Shown: positions 16,436-25,544 of the stretch, piece by piece
Layout: each line of letters starts with the position of its first letter
Numbering within the stretch: the first letter of the stretch is position 1
Origin: Litorivicinus sp965656605
GTDB lineage: Bacteria > Pseudomonadota > Gammaproteobacteria > Pseudomonadales > Litorivicinaceae
Direction: 5' to 3'
Assembly (NCBI GenBank): GCA_965656605.1
Contig: CBFHLC010000004.1
Coordinates: forward strand, 1 to 64,000
Length of the DNA stretch: 64,000 nucleotides
Made by a program: the position numbers and the translations under genes
Notes under the pieces: model-generated
Database searches by the model: none
Told to the model about the DNA's origin: nothing
The model's input: only the letters and a program-made list of their open reading frames with translations

Positions 16436-17080
16436 TTAATCATCCCATTCAACGTCATAGGTTCGAACCAATTCTTGGATTTGGGAGGGCGTCAGCGCGA
16501 TGGGATCCATTCCTCGGGTCATCAGCGCCAGTTTTGCGGTGGCCTCTAACTCTTCGATAGCGTAAACCGCAGCCTCTAGGTTTTTTGCTGACACGACGGG
16601 TCCATGATTGGCCAGCATTACAGCGCTGTGCTTTCCCTCAAGTCCCCTTATGACGTGTCCCAACGCAGGATCACCCGGTAGGTGATATGGGACCAGCTTC
16701 ACTTTACCCAGTTGCATGATTGAATAGGGGGTCAAAGGCGGCAGCCAATTGTCAGGATCAGAATGGTCCACCAACGACAGTGCAGTGGCATGACAGCTAT
16801 GCAAGTGAACCACTGCGCCGGTCGGACGGCTGTCGTAAAAGGCTGTGTGCAGAGGGACCTCTTTGGTGGGCTTGGGCCCTTCAATGTGTCGCCCGGTCAC
16901 ATCCAACACACTTAACTTTTCTGGCTCTAAAAAACCCAGTGAGGATCCGGTCGGCGAGACCAGTAATCGTCCGTCGTCCAGCCTCATAGACACGTTGCCG
17001 GTACTGCCGTGGGTCAAACCTCTTTGATACAGCGACTCCGCTAAACGGCACAGATGCTCTCTTGGGTCATGCATGGTCAA
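16436..17080 (-). CDS. otnC: 3-oxo-tetronate 4-phosphate decarboxylase (class II aldolase family)
   Basis: 214 residues of the class II aldolase/adducin fold. LTHGSTGNVSMR is the conserved N-terminal motif, KEVPLHTAFY carries the acidic residue and first region His, and VVHLHSCHATALS gives the two zinc-binding His; a third lies in MLANHGPVV. OtnC decarboxylates 3-oxo-tetronate 4-phosphate to dihydroxyacetone phosphate. It overlaps the start of otnI's upstream border without a gap and overlaps otnK by 14 nt. A second ATG two codons in could also be the start. Confidence 0.85.
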   Translation of the reverse strand: MTMHDPREHLCRLAESLYQRGLTHGSTGNVSMRLDDGRLLVSPTGSSLGFLEPEKLSVLDVTGRHIEGPKPTKEVPLHTAFYDSRPTGAVVHLHSCHATALSLVDHSDPDNWLPPLTPYSIMQLGKVKLVPYHLPGDPALGHVIRGLEGKHSAVMLANHGPVVSAKNLEAAVYAIEELEATAKLALMTRGMDPIALTPSQIQELVRTYDVEWDD

Positions 17081-18272
17081 TTACATCCAGCGCTTGCGCG
17101 AAAAAGTCAGGGCCGCCAAAGTTACCGCTCTTCAGTGCTAATGCAATATTCCGCCCGGCGTACTTGCCGAAGACCCATGGCACGCCGGGAACGATTTCTG
17201 CGCCAACCATAACTTTGGACACGGCCAAGGTACTCGCGACGATGCCAGAGGTCTCACCGCCGGCGACGACGAAGCGACTCACGCCCTGCGCGGCCATGTG
17301 GGTTGCTAGCCAAGCCATTGCCGCTTCGACAGCGGCACCTGCAGCCTCGCGACCTAGTTTGGCTTGAACAGCTTTTACATGTTCGCGTTCTGCAGTGGCA
17401 TACAACAATGCAGTATCGGTCTGGTCTTGCCACCAAGCTAGGTGTTCGGCCATGTCGGCATCGGTCAGGTGGAGCGCATCGATTACGCGTTTAGGCCCAC
17501 TAAATTCGGCTACTTGACGACGAGTCATTGCAGAGCAACTGCCGCTTAAAATTACGCTCTTGGTATGGGTGCTCGGGAGCTGTCTTGGTTTGTCGGTGGC
17601 CAAGCCCAACTTTTCGGGGATAAACATCGCCAAGGCCGAGCCGCCCGTGAGCAAATGACTATCCAGGGCGCCGTCAACCAAGTGCTTCAGATCTGCCAGT
17701 TCGACCGCATCGCCAATCACATGAGTGGTGTCTGGCATTCCCGTGCCGGCTTGCTGATCTAGTCGCGAATAGATACCGACGGACTCAACTACCTGGGGCT
17801 GCAACACTCTTGCGATATTGGCGTCAGTCATTGGCGTCAACGGGTGGTCCTTTAAGCTGGATTCACTCAGCAGCTGCTGACCGACAAATAAATGCCCCAT
17901 AAAGACGCTGCGTCCGTTTTCGGGAAAAGCGGGGCAGTAGAGGGCATGCGCCTTGCCGGCTTTTTGCATCAACGCTTCGGCGACCGGACCAATATTCCCT
18001 TGTGGAGTTGAGTCGAACGTCGAGCAGTATTTCCAGTAAAGATACTCAGCGCCATTGGCCAACAGCCAATCTGCTGCTCGGCTGCAATCCGCGACGGCTT
18101 TTTCCACCGCCTCAGTACGGCATTTAAGGGCAACGATCTCAATGTCTGCGCTGGCTTTGGTTCCTGGCGTAGGCATACCTAAGTGAAGCTGAACTGAAGC
18201 GCCACTGCGTCGCAGCAGGCCAGCCAAGTCAGTTGCTCCGGTGAAGTCGTCAGCGATACATCCAAGTTTCAT
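17067..18272 (-). CDS. otnK: 3-oxo-tetronate kinase (DUF1537 family)
   Basis: 401 residues. CIADDFTGATDLAGLL at the N-terminus and VVAGGETSGIV near residue 335 are the two hallmark motifs of the DUF1537 four-carbon acid sugar kinase family (substrate-binding and ATP-binding domains respectively). The family was shown to phosphorylate 3-oxo-tetronate and related acids. SGSCSAMTRRQVAEF in the middle is also typical of the nucleotide-binding half. Coupled to otnC (14-nt overlap) and to ltnD (ATGA), it is the central kinase of this operon. Confidence 0.9.
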   Translation of the reverse strand: MKLGCIADDFTGATDLAGLLRRSGASVQLHLGMPTPGTKASADIEIVALKCRTEAVEKAVADCSRAADWLLANGAEYLYWKYCSTFDSTPQGNIGPVAEALMQKAGKAHALYCPAFPENGRSVFMGHLFVGQQLLSESSLKDHPLTPMTDANIARVLQPQVVESVGIYSRLDQQAGTGMPDTTHVIGDAVELADLKHLVDGALDSHLLTGGSALAMFIPEKLGLATDKPRQLPSTHTKSVILSGSCSAMTRRQVAEFSGPKRVIDALHLTDADMAEHLAWWQDQTDTALLYATAEREHVKAVQAKLGREAAGAAVEAAMAWLATHMAAQGVSRFVVAGGETSGIVASTLAVSKVMVGAEIVPGVPWVFGKYAGRNIALALKSGNFGGPDFFAQALDVIDHA

Positions 18273-19159
18273 TGGCCAGACCCCGGTAGGGTTGTGTTGG
18301 ATTGCTGCGCTAGTAGTTTGACGACAGCGGAGTCATCCTCTTGCCCCAAGCCGATGTTGCTGGCAGCTTGATATAAGGACTGCGCTGCATCAGACAGTGG
18401 CGTTGTTGCTCCAATATGTGCCGCCTCGCCGGTCACGATACCCATATCTTTTACAAAAATATCAACGGTAGAGAGAGGGCTGTAGTCGCCGTCTGCGATG
18501 TGGGGGCCGCGGTTTTCGAACATCCAAGAAGTTCCGGCACAATGGCTGATGACGTCAATAACCTCATGTAAGTCCATATCCATCTTGGCTGCTAGATTCA
18601 GGCTTTCCGCTGCAGCGGCAATGTGTACACCTGCCAGTAACTGATTCACCAGCTTCATTTTTGAGCCATTGCCAGCTTGATCACCCAATGTGAAGACTTT
18701 GGCAGAGATCGCATCCAGCACCGTTTGGGTGCGCTCGAATGCTTCGGGAGCGCCTGAGGCCATGATCGACATCTCGCCACTCATGGCTTTAGCGGCTCCG
18801 CCGGAGACTGGGGCATCTAAATAGCCGAACCCGCGCGCGTTGACTCGAGCGGCAATATCGATAGCGATACTCGGGGCCAGCGTGACGCAGTTAATGACGG
18901 TCGCGTTGGGCGCCAGCTTGTCGAGCAAGCCGGTTTCAAAAATTACTGTCTCGGCCTGCTTTGCGTTGACCACAAAGATGAAGGCGGTGGAAATCTGATT
19001 GACGTCAGCTAACGAGTCGGTTGAAGTTCCTCCCAGAGCGGAAAATTTGTCGCGGGCAGTCGAGTTCAGGTCCATACCAACGACAGGCAGTCCGGCGCGC
19101 AACAGTGATGCGGCGGCACCCAATCCCATCGATCCGAGTCCAATTACAAGAGAGGTCAT
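18269..19159 (-). CDS. ltnD: L-threonate 2-dehydrogenase (beta-hydroxyacid dehydrogenase family)
   Basis: 296 residues. VIGLGSMGLGAAASLLRAG is the Rossmann motif, DAPVSGGAAKAMSG the substrate-binding motif, and GNGSKMKLVNQLL holds the catalytic Lys of the 3-hydroxyisobutyrate dehydrogenase family. LtnD oxidises L-threonate to 2-oxo-tetronate, so together with DenD two isomeric acids can enter the same route. The gene starts 12 bp after the TRAP permease stop and overlaps otnK as ATGA. It could instead act on another hydroxyacid, but the operon favours LtnD. Confidence 0.85.
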   Translation of the reverse strand: MTSLVIGLGSMGLGAAASLLRAGLPVVGMDLNSTARDKFSALGGTSTDSLADVNQISTAFIFVVNAKQAETVIFETGLLDKLAPNATVINCVTLAPSIAIDIAARVNARGFGYLDAPVSGGAAKAMSGEMSIMASGAPEAFERTQTVLDAISAKVFTLGDQAGNGSKMKLVNQLLAGVHIAAAAESLNLAAKMDMDLHEVIDVISHCAGTSWMFENRGPHIADGDYSPLSTVDIFVKDMGIVTGEAAHIGATTPLSDAAQSLYQAASNIGLGQEDDSAVVKLLAQQSNTTLPGSGQ

Positions 19160-19171
19160 TTGGTTGTCTCC

Positions 19172-21109
19172 TTAAAAAGCGTTTGGCAACCACAGAGCGA
19201 TCTGTGGGAACAGCAATACGAGTGTTAGCGCGACTAGCTGCAGGCAAATGAAAGGTATGAGTGCCCTGAAAATCTCAGACAAACTCATGTCCGGTGGGGC
19301 AACAGATTTTAAATAAAATGCGGCAGGGCCGAAGGGCGGAGATAGGTAAGAGACCTGCATGTTCATCGCGAACAGGATGCCGAACCAGACCGGATCCATA
19401 CCCATTTTGATAATGATGGGTACGAAAATTGGCATGGTCAGCAAGGCGATGCCAATCCAGTCCATGAATAGCCCTAGCACAATCAAAATGGCCATCATGA
19501 TTAATACGATCATCATCGGGCTGGCACCAGAATCTAAGATGGCACTCTCGATGAATCGGTTACCGCCCATCAGGTTGTATACGCCAACCAAGGCCGAGGC
19601 GCCTAAACCTATCCAGATGATCATCCCGCAGGTTTCAAGCGTTTGCTTCAGCGAATCCCGCATTAAACTCATGCTCAATTCGCCGCGGATCATCGCGGAT
19701 AAAAATACGCCCACGACTCCCATTGCAGCGGCTTCAGTAACCGATGCGATGCCACCATAGATAGAGCCCAAGACCGTCACAGCAACCGCAAATGGCAAAA
19801 TGACGCCCTGCAGTGCCTTAAGCTTTTCTCGACGCGGCATATCTAGCTCTTCTTGGGGAAGAGAAGGGGCCAGTGAAGGATCCAGTGTGCAGCGAGTAAA
19901 GATGTATGCGATGTAAAAACTGGCTAGCAACAAGCCAGGTACCACGGTAGCCAGGAACAAATCACCGATAGAGACACTGGCCGTCAGGCCGTACACGATC
20001 AACACGATGGACGGAGGAATCATAGTGCCCAATGATCCGCCGGCACAGACCGTTCCGATGGCCAGCGCCCGGTTGTAGCCTAGTCGCAACATCTGCGGCA
20101 ACGCAATTAGGCCGAGCAAGACGATTTCGCCGCCGATGATGCCAGAGATCGCAGCTAGGAAAACGGCGGCAATCAGCGTTTGAATCGCAACGCCGCCTTT
20201 GATTCGGCCTGCGATGATTCGCATGGCGTTATACAGGTCTTTTGCCATGCCAGACCGGTCGAGAAGCGACGCCATCAACACGAACATGGGAATCGCGACC
20301 AAGACAAACTCGTTGATAAAGCTGTAGATGCGGCTGGAAACCAGCGGCACGCCCATTGGACCAAACCAGGCTAGAGTGAAAAAGATCGCAATCAGACCGG
20401 TAACAAACGCCAATGGGATGCCAGTCAGAATCATCACCATGATGCTGGTGACCAGCAGGATCGATCCTGTTTGGATGCCGAGCGAGCGGCCTTCGGTAAA
20501 TAAAGTGACACCCATTGCGCCCAGTGCAATCAACACGACAGCGATACCGATGACTGCGAATAAGCTAACGGGATTGTGGCTGCCTTTTGCTCGTGTCAGG
20601 TAATGGTGCAGATGCGCAATACTTTGGATCGCCAGAACGGCTGAGGCAAATAGCAAGGCCAGTTTGACCAGAGCTGGAATTGGAGGATTCCAGGCTGAAC
20701 CAGAACGTTCCATGCGAAATTCACCGCTGGGCGTGAACCAGGCTTTGTCCACCATTGTGTAGGCCGCGTAGGCGATGGCGCCAGTAAACACTAGAGTCAA
20801 GCAGCTGTTCACGATGTCCAGCAAGCGACGCGTGTTCCCGCTGGTGCCAAAATAGATCAAACCAATTCGGATGTGCTTGTCGGCGGCAAAGCACTGCATG
20901 CCGCCGTATAAGTAACAAATTGCAATCAGGCCAATCACAGTTTCGTGTGCCCAAATCGTCGGCGCGTTAAAGAAGTAGCGGACGATGATCTCGTAGATGG
21001 AAACAACCGTCGCGATGGCGAATAGCCAGCTGACAGTGCCACCAACGCGCAAAATTCCTCTGTCAAACCCAGTTTTACCGGGTTCGGGCTGATATTGGGT
21101 GTCTGCCAT
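19172..21109 (-). CDS. TRAP transporter fused small and large permease (DctQM)
   Basis: 645 residues: a DctQ-like domain of four helices (about residues 20-165), a linker helix, and a DctM-like domain with about twelve helices (from about 205). Motifs include ILTGIPLAFVTGL, VAIPMFVLMASLLDRSGMAKDLYNAMR, GGSLGTMIPPSIVLIVYG and LGLFMDWIGIALLTMPIFVPII, all typical of the large TRAP subunit. It imports an acid, probably erythronate/threonate, by sodium symport using the binding protein encoded 73 bp upstream. A 10-bp hairpin separates the two genes. Confidence 0.93.
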   Translation of the reverse strand: MADTQYQPEPGKTGFDRGILRVGGTVSWLFAIATVVSIYEIIVRYFFNAPTIWAHETVIGLIAICYLYGGMQCFAADKHIRIGLIYFGTSGNTRRLLDIVNSCLTLVFTGAIAYAAYTMVDKAWFTPSGEFRMERSGSAWNPPIPALVKLALLFASAVLAIQSIAHLHHYLTRAKGSHNPVSLFAVIGIAVVLIALGAMGVTLFTEGRSLGIQTGSILLVTSIMVMILTGIPLAFVTGLIAIFFTLAWFGPMGVPLVSSRIYSFINEFVLVAIPMFVLMASLLDRSGMAKDLYNAMRIIAGRIKGGVAIQTLIAAVFLAAISGIIGGEIVLLGLIALPQMLRLGYNRALAIGTVCAGGSLGTMIPPSIVLIVYGLTASVSIGDLFLATVVPGLLLASFYIAYIFTRCTLDPSLAPSLPQEELDMPRREKLKALQGVILPFAVAVTVLGSIYGGIASVTEAAAMGVVGVFLSAMIRGELSMSLMRDSLKQTLETCGMIIWIGLGASALVGVYNLMGGNRFIESAILDSGASPMMIVLIMMAILIVLGLFMDWIGIALLTMPIFVPIIIKMGMDPVWFGILFAMNMQVSYLSPPFGPAAFYLKSVAPPDMSLSEIFRALIPFICLQLVALTLVLLFPQIALWLPNAF

Positions 21110-21147
21110 AGTGGAGCCTGTTATTAGAGTTTTACGGGTAGTAAGAA

Positions 21148-21171
21148 GAGCAGGGCATTGCTGCCCTGCTC
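21148..21171 (-). terminator. attenuator hairpin between dctP and dctQM
   Basis: GAGCAGGGCA and TGCCCTGCTC make a perfect ten-base-pair stem with a four-base loop. On the minus-strand RNA it is followed by TTCTTACT, a weak U-tract. It probably lowers permease expression relative to the periplasmic binding protein, a common arrangement in TRAP operons. Confidence 0.6.
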
Positions 21172-21182
21172 AGGGTGGAGTC

Positions 21183-22211
21183 TTACTCTACGAGTAGACC
21201 TGCGTCGACCAGGTAGCCTGTTACGCTTTCAAACGCTTTACCTGCCATGTCAGAGCGCGAAGCCCAATTTGCCCACTGAGTCTTCGCGATACCGCGGAAC
21301 TTGGCACGTTCTTCGTCAGACCAGTTGATGATTTCGATATTGGGATCAGCATTGATTTCTTTAACGGCCTCGGCGTTAGCCGCGTCCAAACGGTTAACCA
21401 TGTCATATGCAAAGTCACGAACTGACACTTCCAAGATCGCCTGCAGGTCGCTAGGCAGCTCGTCATAGATCGCTTTATTCATTGACACTTCAATGACCGG
21501 CATTGAGTGGAAGCCAGGGTAGATTGGGTACTTGGCGAACTCGTGCATACCTTGCGCATGGTTGGTAGAAATCACCGTGTAGTCCGCCGCGTCAATCACG
21601 CCTTTCTCAAGCGATGTGTACACCTCAGAACCAGGCAGGTTCACGGGCGCTGCACCGGCAGCTGCGAATACTTCTTGGACCATGCCTTCAGGTGCGCGCA
21701 TCTTGATGCCGTTCAGGTCCTCAACGTTGCGAATAGGCTTAGTTGATAGAAACGCTTCAACGCCCGTGGCGGATGCGCCTAAGAACTGCAGTCCGTAGGG
21801 GTTGACCAGTTCGTTAAAGAGCTCGATGCCGCCGCCGTAGTTCATGTAGTTAAACATTTGCTTCGGCTCTGACCAGGCGCCTACTAAGTTGCCTAGCATA
21901 GCGAAAGCCGGATCTTTGCCCGAGAAATACGAAGGGTCGGTTACGTGGCCTTGCAGGATGCCAGAACCAACAGCGTCTAGTGTTTCGTTGTGAGCAACGA
22001 CGGTACCCACCGGCACCAAGTCGATGCTGATACGACCGTTCGACATGGTCTCTACGCGCTCAGCCCATTCTTCTTCGATTGCAAAGAAGTTGTCACCGGC
22101 TTGTGCTGAAGTTTGGAATGTCCACTCGTAATCGGCGGCCATGGCCATACCGGTGAACCCCATTGCAGTGGCGACAGCCAAAGCTTTTAGCTTTAAAGTA
22201 TTAGTCTTCAT
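21183..22211 (-). CDS. TRAP transporter substrate-binding protein (DctP)
   Basis: 342 residues with a clear signal peptide (MKTNTLKLKALAVATAMGF then a cleavage site after AMA, about residue 25). LNGIKMRAPEGMVQEVFAAA contains the conserved carboxylate-binding Arg, and LEKGVIDAADYT is a standard DctP block of the mannitol/chloroaromatic-type subgroup. It captures the acid substrate in the periplasm for the fused DctQM permease. It is the first gene of the operon that continues to otnI, and its promoter region contains the palindromic LacI operator at 22263-22278. Confidence 0.93.
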   Translation of the reverse strand: MKTNTLKLKALAVATAMGFTGMAMAADYEWTFQTSAQAGDNFFAIEEEWAERVETMSNGRISIDLVPVGTVVAHNETLDAVGSGILQGHVTDPSYFSGKDPAFAMLGNLVGAWSEPKQMFNYMNYGGGIELFNELVNPYGLQFLGASATGVEAFLSTKPIRNVEDLNGIKMRAPEGMVQEVFAAAGAAPVNLPGSEVYTSLEKGVIDAADYTVISTNHAQGMHEFAKYPIYPGFHSMPVIEVSMNKAIYDELPSDLQAILEVSVRDFAYDMVNRLDAANAEAVKEINADPNIEIINWSDEERAKFRGIAKTQWANWASRSDMAGKAFESVTGYLVDAGLLVE

Positions 22212-22262
22212 TATTATCCTAACCTTCTGTTTTTGTTGTGTGTTTCGATAATTTTATAGACG

Positions 22263-22278
22263 CCGTTATCGATAACGG
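22263..22278. promoter_or_regulatory. LacI-family operator, perfect 16-bp palindrome
   Basis: CCGTTATCGATAACGG is identical to its reverse complement. It lies between dctP (start 22211, minus) and the divergent LacI gene (start about 22317, plus). The length and central CG are typical of LacI-family sites. It probably lets the neighbouring regulator control both the tetronate operon and itself. Confidence 0.8.
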
Positions 22279-22316
22279 TTAAAACGTTACTGGAGATGGG
22301 TTGGAGCTGTCAACGG

Positions 22317-23330
22317 GTGAATAAGAAAAATACTGTGACATTGAAAGAGGTCGCAAAGCTCGCTGGAGTCAGTGCGATGACTGCATCCCGAGCACTTAGA
22401 AAAGCGAAGGATGTATCAAACGCTACCATCGAAAAAGTAGAGCGTGCAGCGGCCGATCTAGGCTACGTCGGCAATTCGTTTGCCGGCTCGCTCTCATCAA
22501 AGCGAAGTGATCTGGTGGCGGTGATCATGCCGTCTCTGACAAACACCGTGTTTCCTGAAGTGTTGGGTGGGGTCAACGAGTCGCTTGAAGCGGGTGGGCT
22601 GCAGCCTGTCTTCGGCCTGAGTGAATACAGCGCCGAAAAGGAGGCCTCAATCGTGCGCCGGTTGTTGGCATGGAACCCGGCTGGAGTCATTTTGCCGGGG
22701 GTCGATCAGCTGCCTGAAATTCGAGAGCTGTTGGACAACGCAGGAGTTCCGGTCGTTCAGGTCATGGACCTTTCGTCTGATCCCATCGATTGCCAGGTGG
22801 GGTTCAGCCACACCCAATCAGGAATTCGAATGGCCACAGAGTTGCTAGGTCGCGGTTATTCTAGTTTTGCGTATATCGGTGGCGGAGTCGGCCGTGACAT
22901 CCGTGCTGAAAAGCGCCGTGATGGTTTTCGATCGGCGCTTTTGCAAGCAGGTTGCGATTGGACTTCGCAGTTTATTGAGACGCAATCTTCTAGTATCGAA
23001 TTGGGCGGCGAGTTGATGAATGCCGTGCACCGGCGTCAGCTTCCCCAAGTGCTTTACTGTGCTAACGATGACATTGCAGCGGGGGCAGTTTTCGAATGTA
23101 TGCGCCTTGGGATCCAAGTACCTACCCAATTGGTTGTTGTGGGTTTCAATGGTTTAAGCATTACGGATGCCTTGCCAGTCCAGATCGTAACGGATCGCTC
23201 GCCTAGGTACGCCATGGGTCAGGCTGCCGGGGATATGATTGTCGACGCAATCGAGCAGGGCGGCACTCGTTTAGGCGTCCAGCTAAAAATGCAGCCTCAG
23301 CTGGACTGGGGTGATCTAAAAGACACCTAG
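22317..23330 (+). CDS. LacI family regulator of tetronate catabolism
   Basis: 337 residues from GTG 22317, preceded by GGAG at 22303. An ATG at 22296 is also in frame but has its purine run right against it. VTLKEVAKLAGVSAMTASRALR is the helix-turn-helix; SFAGSLSSKRSDLVAVIMPSL marks the hinge and start of the sensor domain, which resembles that of gluconate repressor GntR. Divergent from dctP across a perfect palindrome, so it most likely represses the TRAP-ltnD-otnKCI operon until an acid or pathway intermediate binds. Confidence 0.87.
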   Translation: MNKKNTVTLKEVAKLAGVSAMTASRALRKAKDVSNATIEKVERAAADLGYVGNSFAGSLSSKRSDLVAVIMPSLTNTVFPEVLGGVNESLEAGGLQPVFGLSEYSAEKEASIVRRLLAWNPAGVILPGVDQLPEIRELLDNAGVPVVQVMDLSSDPIDCQVGFSHTQSGIRMATELLGRGYSSFAYIGGGVGRDIRAEKRRDGFRSALLQAGCDWTSQFIETQSSSIELGGELMNAVHRRQLPQVLYCANDDIAAGAVFECMRLGIQVPTQLVVVGFNGLSITDALPVQIVTDRSPRYAMGQAAGDMIVDAIEQGGTRLGVQLKMQPQLDWGDLKDT

Positions 23331-23394
23331 ATGCGCGGATTTTTTAACAGCACTTCTGGCAAACTTCCCACACCACGAACAACAGGACGTCCCC

Positions 23395-24396
23395 ATGCCA
23401 TCCTTTCAGTCACAAAAACAAACGGTTCTGGAATTTTACGGCGCACTCGACACGGCTGCGCTAGCTGACATCGAAGGCAGCATTCGCGCCCACACCACTG
23501 AAGATTACATCTGGCGCAGCTACCACCCGTTTGGCCTGAAAACCGATCCGGCAGAAATCGCTAACGAGTGCTGGGTTCCGATGAAAACCGCCATTACATC
23601 CATGCAACGTCGGATGGATGTGTTTTTTGCCGGCGATAATTTCATGGATGATGGGCAGTCGGTTTGGGTCTGCACCATGGGCCATTTGATGGGGCTGTTT
23701 GATCAGCCCTGGTTGGGTATTCAGCCCAACAACAAGTTGGTGATGCTGCGCTACGCCGAATTTCACCGAGTGGTGGATAACAAGATTGCCGAGACCGCGT
23801 TCTACTTCGATATCCCGCACTTGATGGTTCAGGCCGGCTACAACCCGTTCCCCAACCAGACGGCCAGTCCGCTGGTCCAACCGGGTCCAGCCACGCACGA
23901 TGCGCTTATGTATCAGGATGCAGATCCAGCCGAATCACAGCGCACCATGGATTCGATGAACCAGATGATTTCGGATCTGGGCCAGTGGCAGGGTGGACTG
24001 CCGCTAGAGGAAGAGCTGGCGATGACCTGGCATGACGACATGCTGTGGTGGGGACCGGCGGGCATCGGTGCCACCTATACGATTAAGCGTTATGCCCAGC
24101 AGCACTCTGGACCCTTCCGTGCGGCCTTTACGGATCGCTCAAAAACCAAACACATCGCGCGGATTGCCGAGGGCAGCTACAGCGGCTTCTTTGGCTGGCC
24201 CAACTTTACCGCACGCCCAACGGGCGGGTTTATCGGCATGCCGCCTAGCGACACGTTGTGCGAGTTCAACGTGATCGACATCTATCGTCGCGAAGGGGAC
24301 AAGCTCAAAGAGAATTGGATCTTTATCGACATGCTGCACTATTTGAAACAGCTGGGTGTCGATGTGTTGGGGGACCTGAATAAGCCGGCGTTATAA
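23395..24396 (+). CDS. tandem NTF2/SnoaL-like domain protein
   Basis: 333 residues that look like two cystatin-like alpha+beta (NTF2/SnoaL) domains. The first (about 10-160) has LEFYGALD, YIWRSYHPFG and YAEFHRVVDNKIAETAFYFD. The second (about 180-330) has MTWHDDMLWWGPAGIGATY, FNVIDIYRREGDKLKENWIFID. The pattern R/V-x-D-x-K-I/L-x-E-x-x-x-F-x-D in each half is typical of polyketide-cyclase-like proteins. These bind small hydrophobic ligands or act as cyclases/isomerases; no polyketide genes are nearby. Separate from the regulator upstream by 64 bp; function unknown. Confidence 0.75.
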   Translation: MPSFQSQKQTVLEFYGALDTAALADIEGSIRAHTTEDYIWRSYHPFGLKTDPAEIANECWVPMKTAITSMQRRMDVFFAGDNFMDDGQSVWVCTMGHLMGLFDQPWLGIQPNNKLVMLRYAEFHRVVDNKIAETAFYFDIPHLMVQAGYNPFPNQTASPLVQPGPATHDALMYQDADPAESQRTMDSMNQMISDLGQWQGGLPLEEELAMTWHDDMLWWGPAGIGATYTIKRYAQQHSGPFRAAFTDRSKTKHIARIAEGSYSGFFGWPNFTARPTGGFIGMPPSDTLCEFNVIDIYRREGDKLKENWIFIDMLHYLKQLGVDVLGDLNKPAL

Positions 24397-24405
24397 TGTA
24401 ACATC

Positions 24406-24424
24406 GCCGCTTTTCGGCGGCTTT
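24406..24424 (+). terminator. intrinsic terminator-like hairpin before the CobW gene
   Basis: GCCGC and GCGGC stem with loop TTTTCG, followed by TTT only. It lies between the NTF2-like gene and the ATG of the GTPase at 24427, so it can also act in the GTPase leader. Short stem, weak tract. Confidence 0.4.
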
Positions 24425-24426
24425 GC

Positions 24427-25416
24427 ATGACAACAGAATCCAAGACCATCCAATCGGTTCCGACCAACGTTATCACTGGATTTCTGGGCGTCGGCAAGAC
24501 CAGCGCTATCCTAAATTGGTTACGTGACAAGCCTGATAATGAACGCTGGGCGGTCTTGGTTAATGAGTTTGGCGAGATTGGCGTCGACGCCAGCTTGATG
24601 AGCAACCGTGACTCGGATCAGGTGTTTATCAGTGAGGTACCCGGCGGGTGCATGTGCTGCACCTCGGGTCTTCCAATGCAGATTGCTTTGAATCAGTTGC
24701 TGATGCGAGCAAAGCCCGACCGGTTGCTGATCGAGCCGACCGGATTAGGCCACCCCAAAGAAGTGCTGCAGGCACTGTCCAGCGAGCATTACCGCGAGGC
24801 GCTCTCGCTTTGCAGCACGATTACCTTAGTTGATGCGCGCAAGCTCGCGGATCCACGCTACACCGACTCAGAGACCTTTAACGAGCAGATTCAGGTGGCC
24901 GACTGTGTCATCGGAAATAAAGCTGACCTGTACGGCGAACCCGAAAGGGTGCACCTAGTTGAGTACGTATCGGATTTTAATATTCATGCGGACCAAGTCA
25001 TGTTCGCCGAGCATTCTCAAATACCGCAGTCCGTGTTGTGCGGACCGGCACAGGCGCACCAACCTGCCGCTCACAGCCATGCAGGCTTTTCGCAGCCGCT
25101 AGCCAGTGCACAGCCGATGCCGGAGTCCGGTTTTATTAAAGCCAGCAACCAAGGCCAGGACTTTGTCAGCACCGGGTGGCGTTTCGCCGGCGATCGGGTG
25201 TTTGAACAGCGCAAATTGCAGACGCTGATGATGGGGATTGACGCAGAAAGGATCAAAGCGGTGTTCATAACCAACGGGGGGATTGTCGGATTCAATTATG
25301 CCGACGGAGCCCTGACACAAATGCCGATTGATGACTGTCTAGAAAGCCGGATTGAAGTGATCAGTGCGCACGAGGATATGTCGCTAGAAGGCAAGTTACT
25401 GAGCTGTTTGGCGTAA
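24427..25416 (+). CDS. CobW/COG0523 family GTPase (metal chaperone type)
   Basis: 329 residues of the G3E GTPase family. Walker A is GFLGVGKTS (about residues 18-26), the metal-binding CxCC motif is GGCMCC (C75, C77, C78), IEPTGLGHP follows as switch II region, and NKAD gives guanine specificity. The C-terminal CobW_C domain is present but short, with a His-containing insert (AHQPAAHSHAGF). Such proteins deliver zinc, cobalt or iron to metalloenzymes. The neighbouring TauD-type iron enzyme could be a client, but that is speculation. Confidence 0.85.
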   Translation: MTTESKTIQSVPTNVITGFLGVGKTSAILNWLRDKPDNERWAVLVNEFGEIGVDASLMSNRDSDQVFISEVPGGCMCCTSGLPMQIALNQLLMRAKPDRLLIEPTGLGHPKEVLQALSSEHYREALSLCSTITLVDARKLADPRYTDSETFNEQIQVADCVIGNKADLYGEPERVHLVEYVSDFNIHADQVMFAEHSQIPQSVLCGPAQAHQPAAHSHAGFSQPLASAQPMPESGFIKASNQGQDFVSTGWRFAGDRVFEQRKLQTLMMGIDAERIKAVFITNGGIVGFNYADGALTQMPIDDCLESRIEVISAHEDMSLEGKLLSCLA

Positions 25417-25544
25417 ATCCGAAAGCTAAATTCCATTGCGAACTAACCTAGTGCTAATCGGTTCTTTTGATGCGCCATTTCAGGATTGTCGCCCGACAAG
25501 TTTGAAAATATACTGCCGCCTCATCTGATTCGGTACCTATAAAA

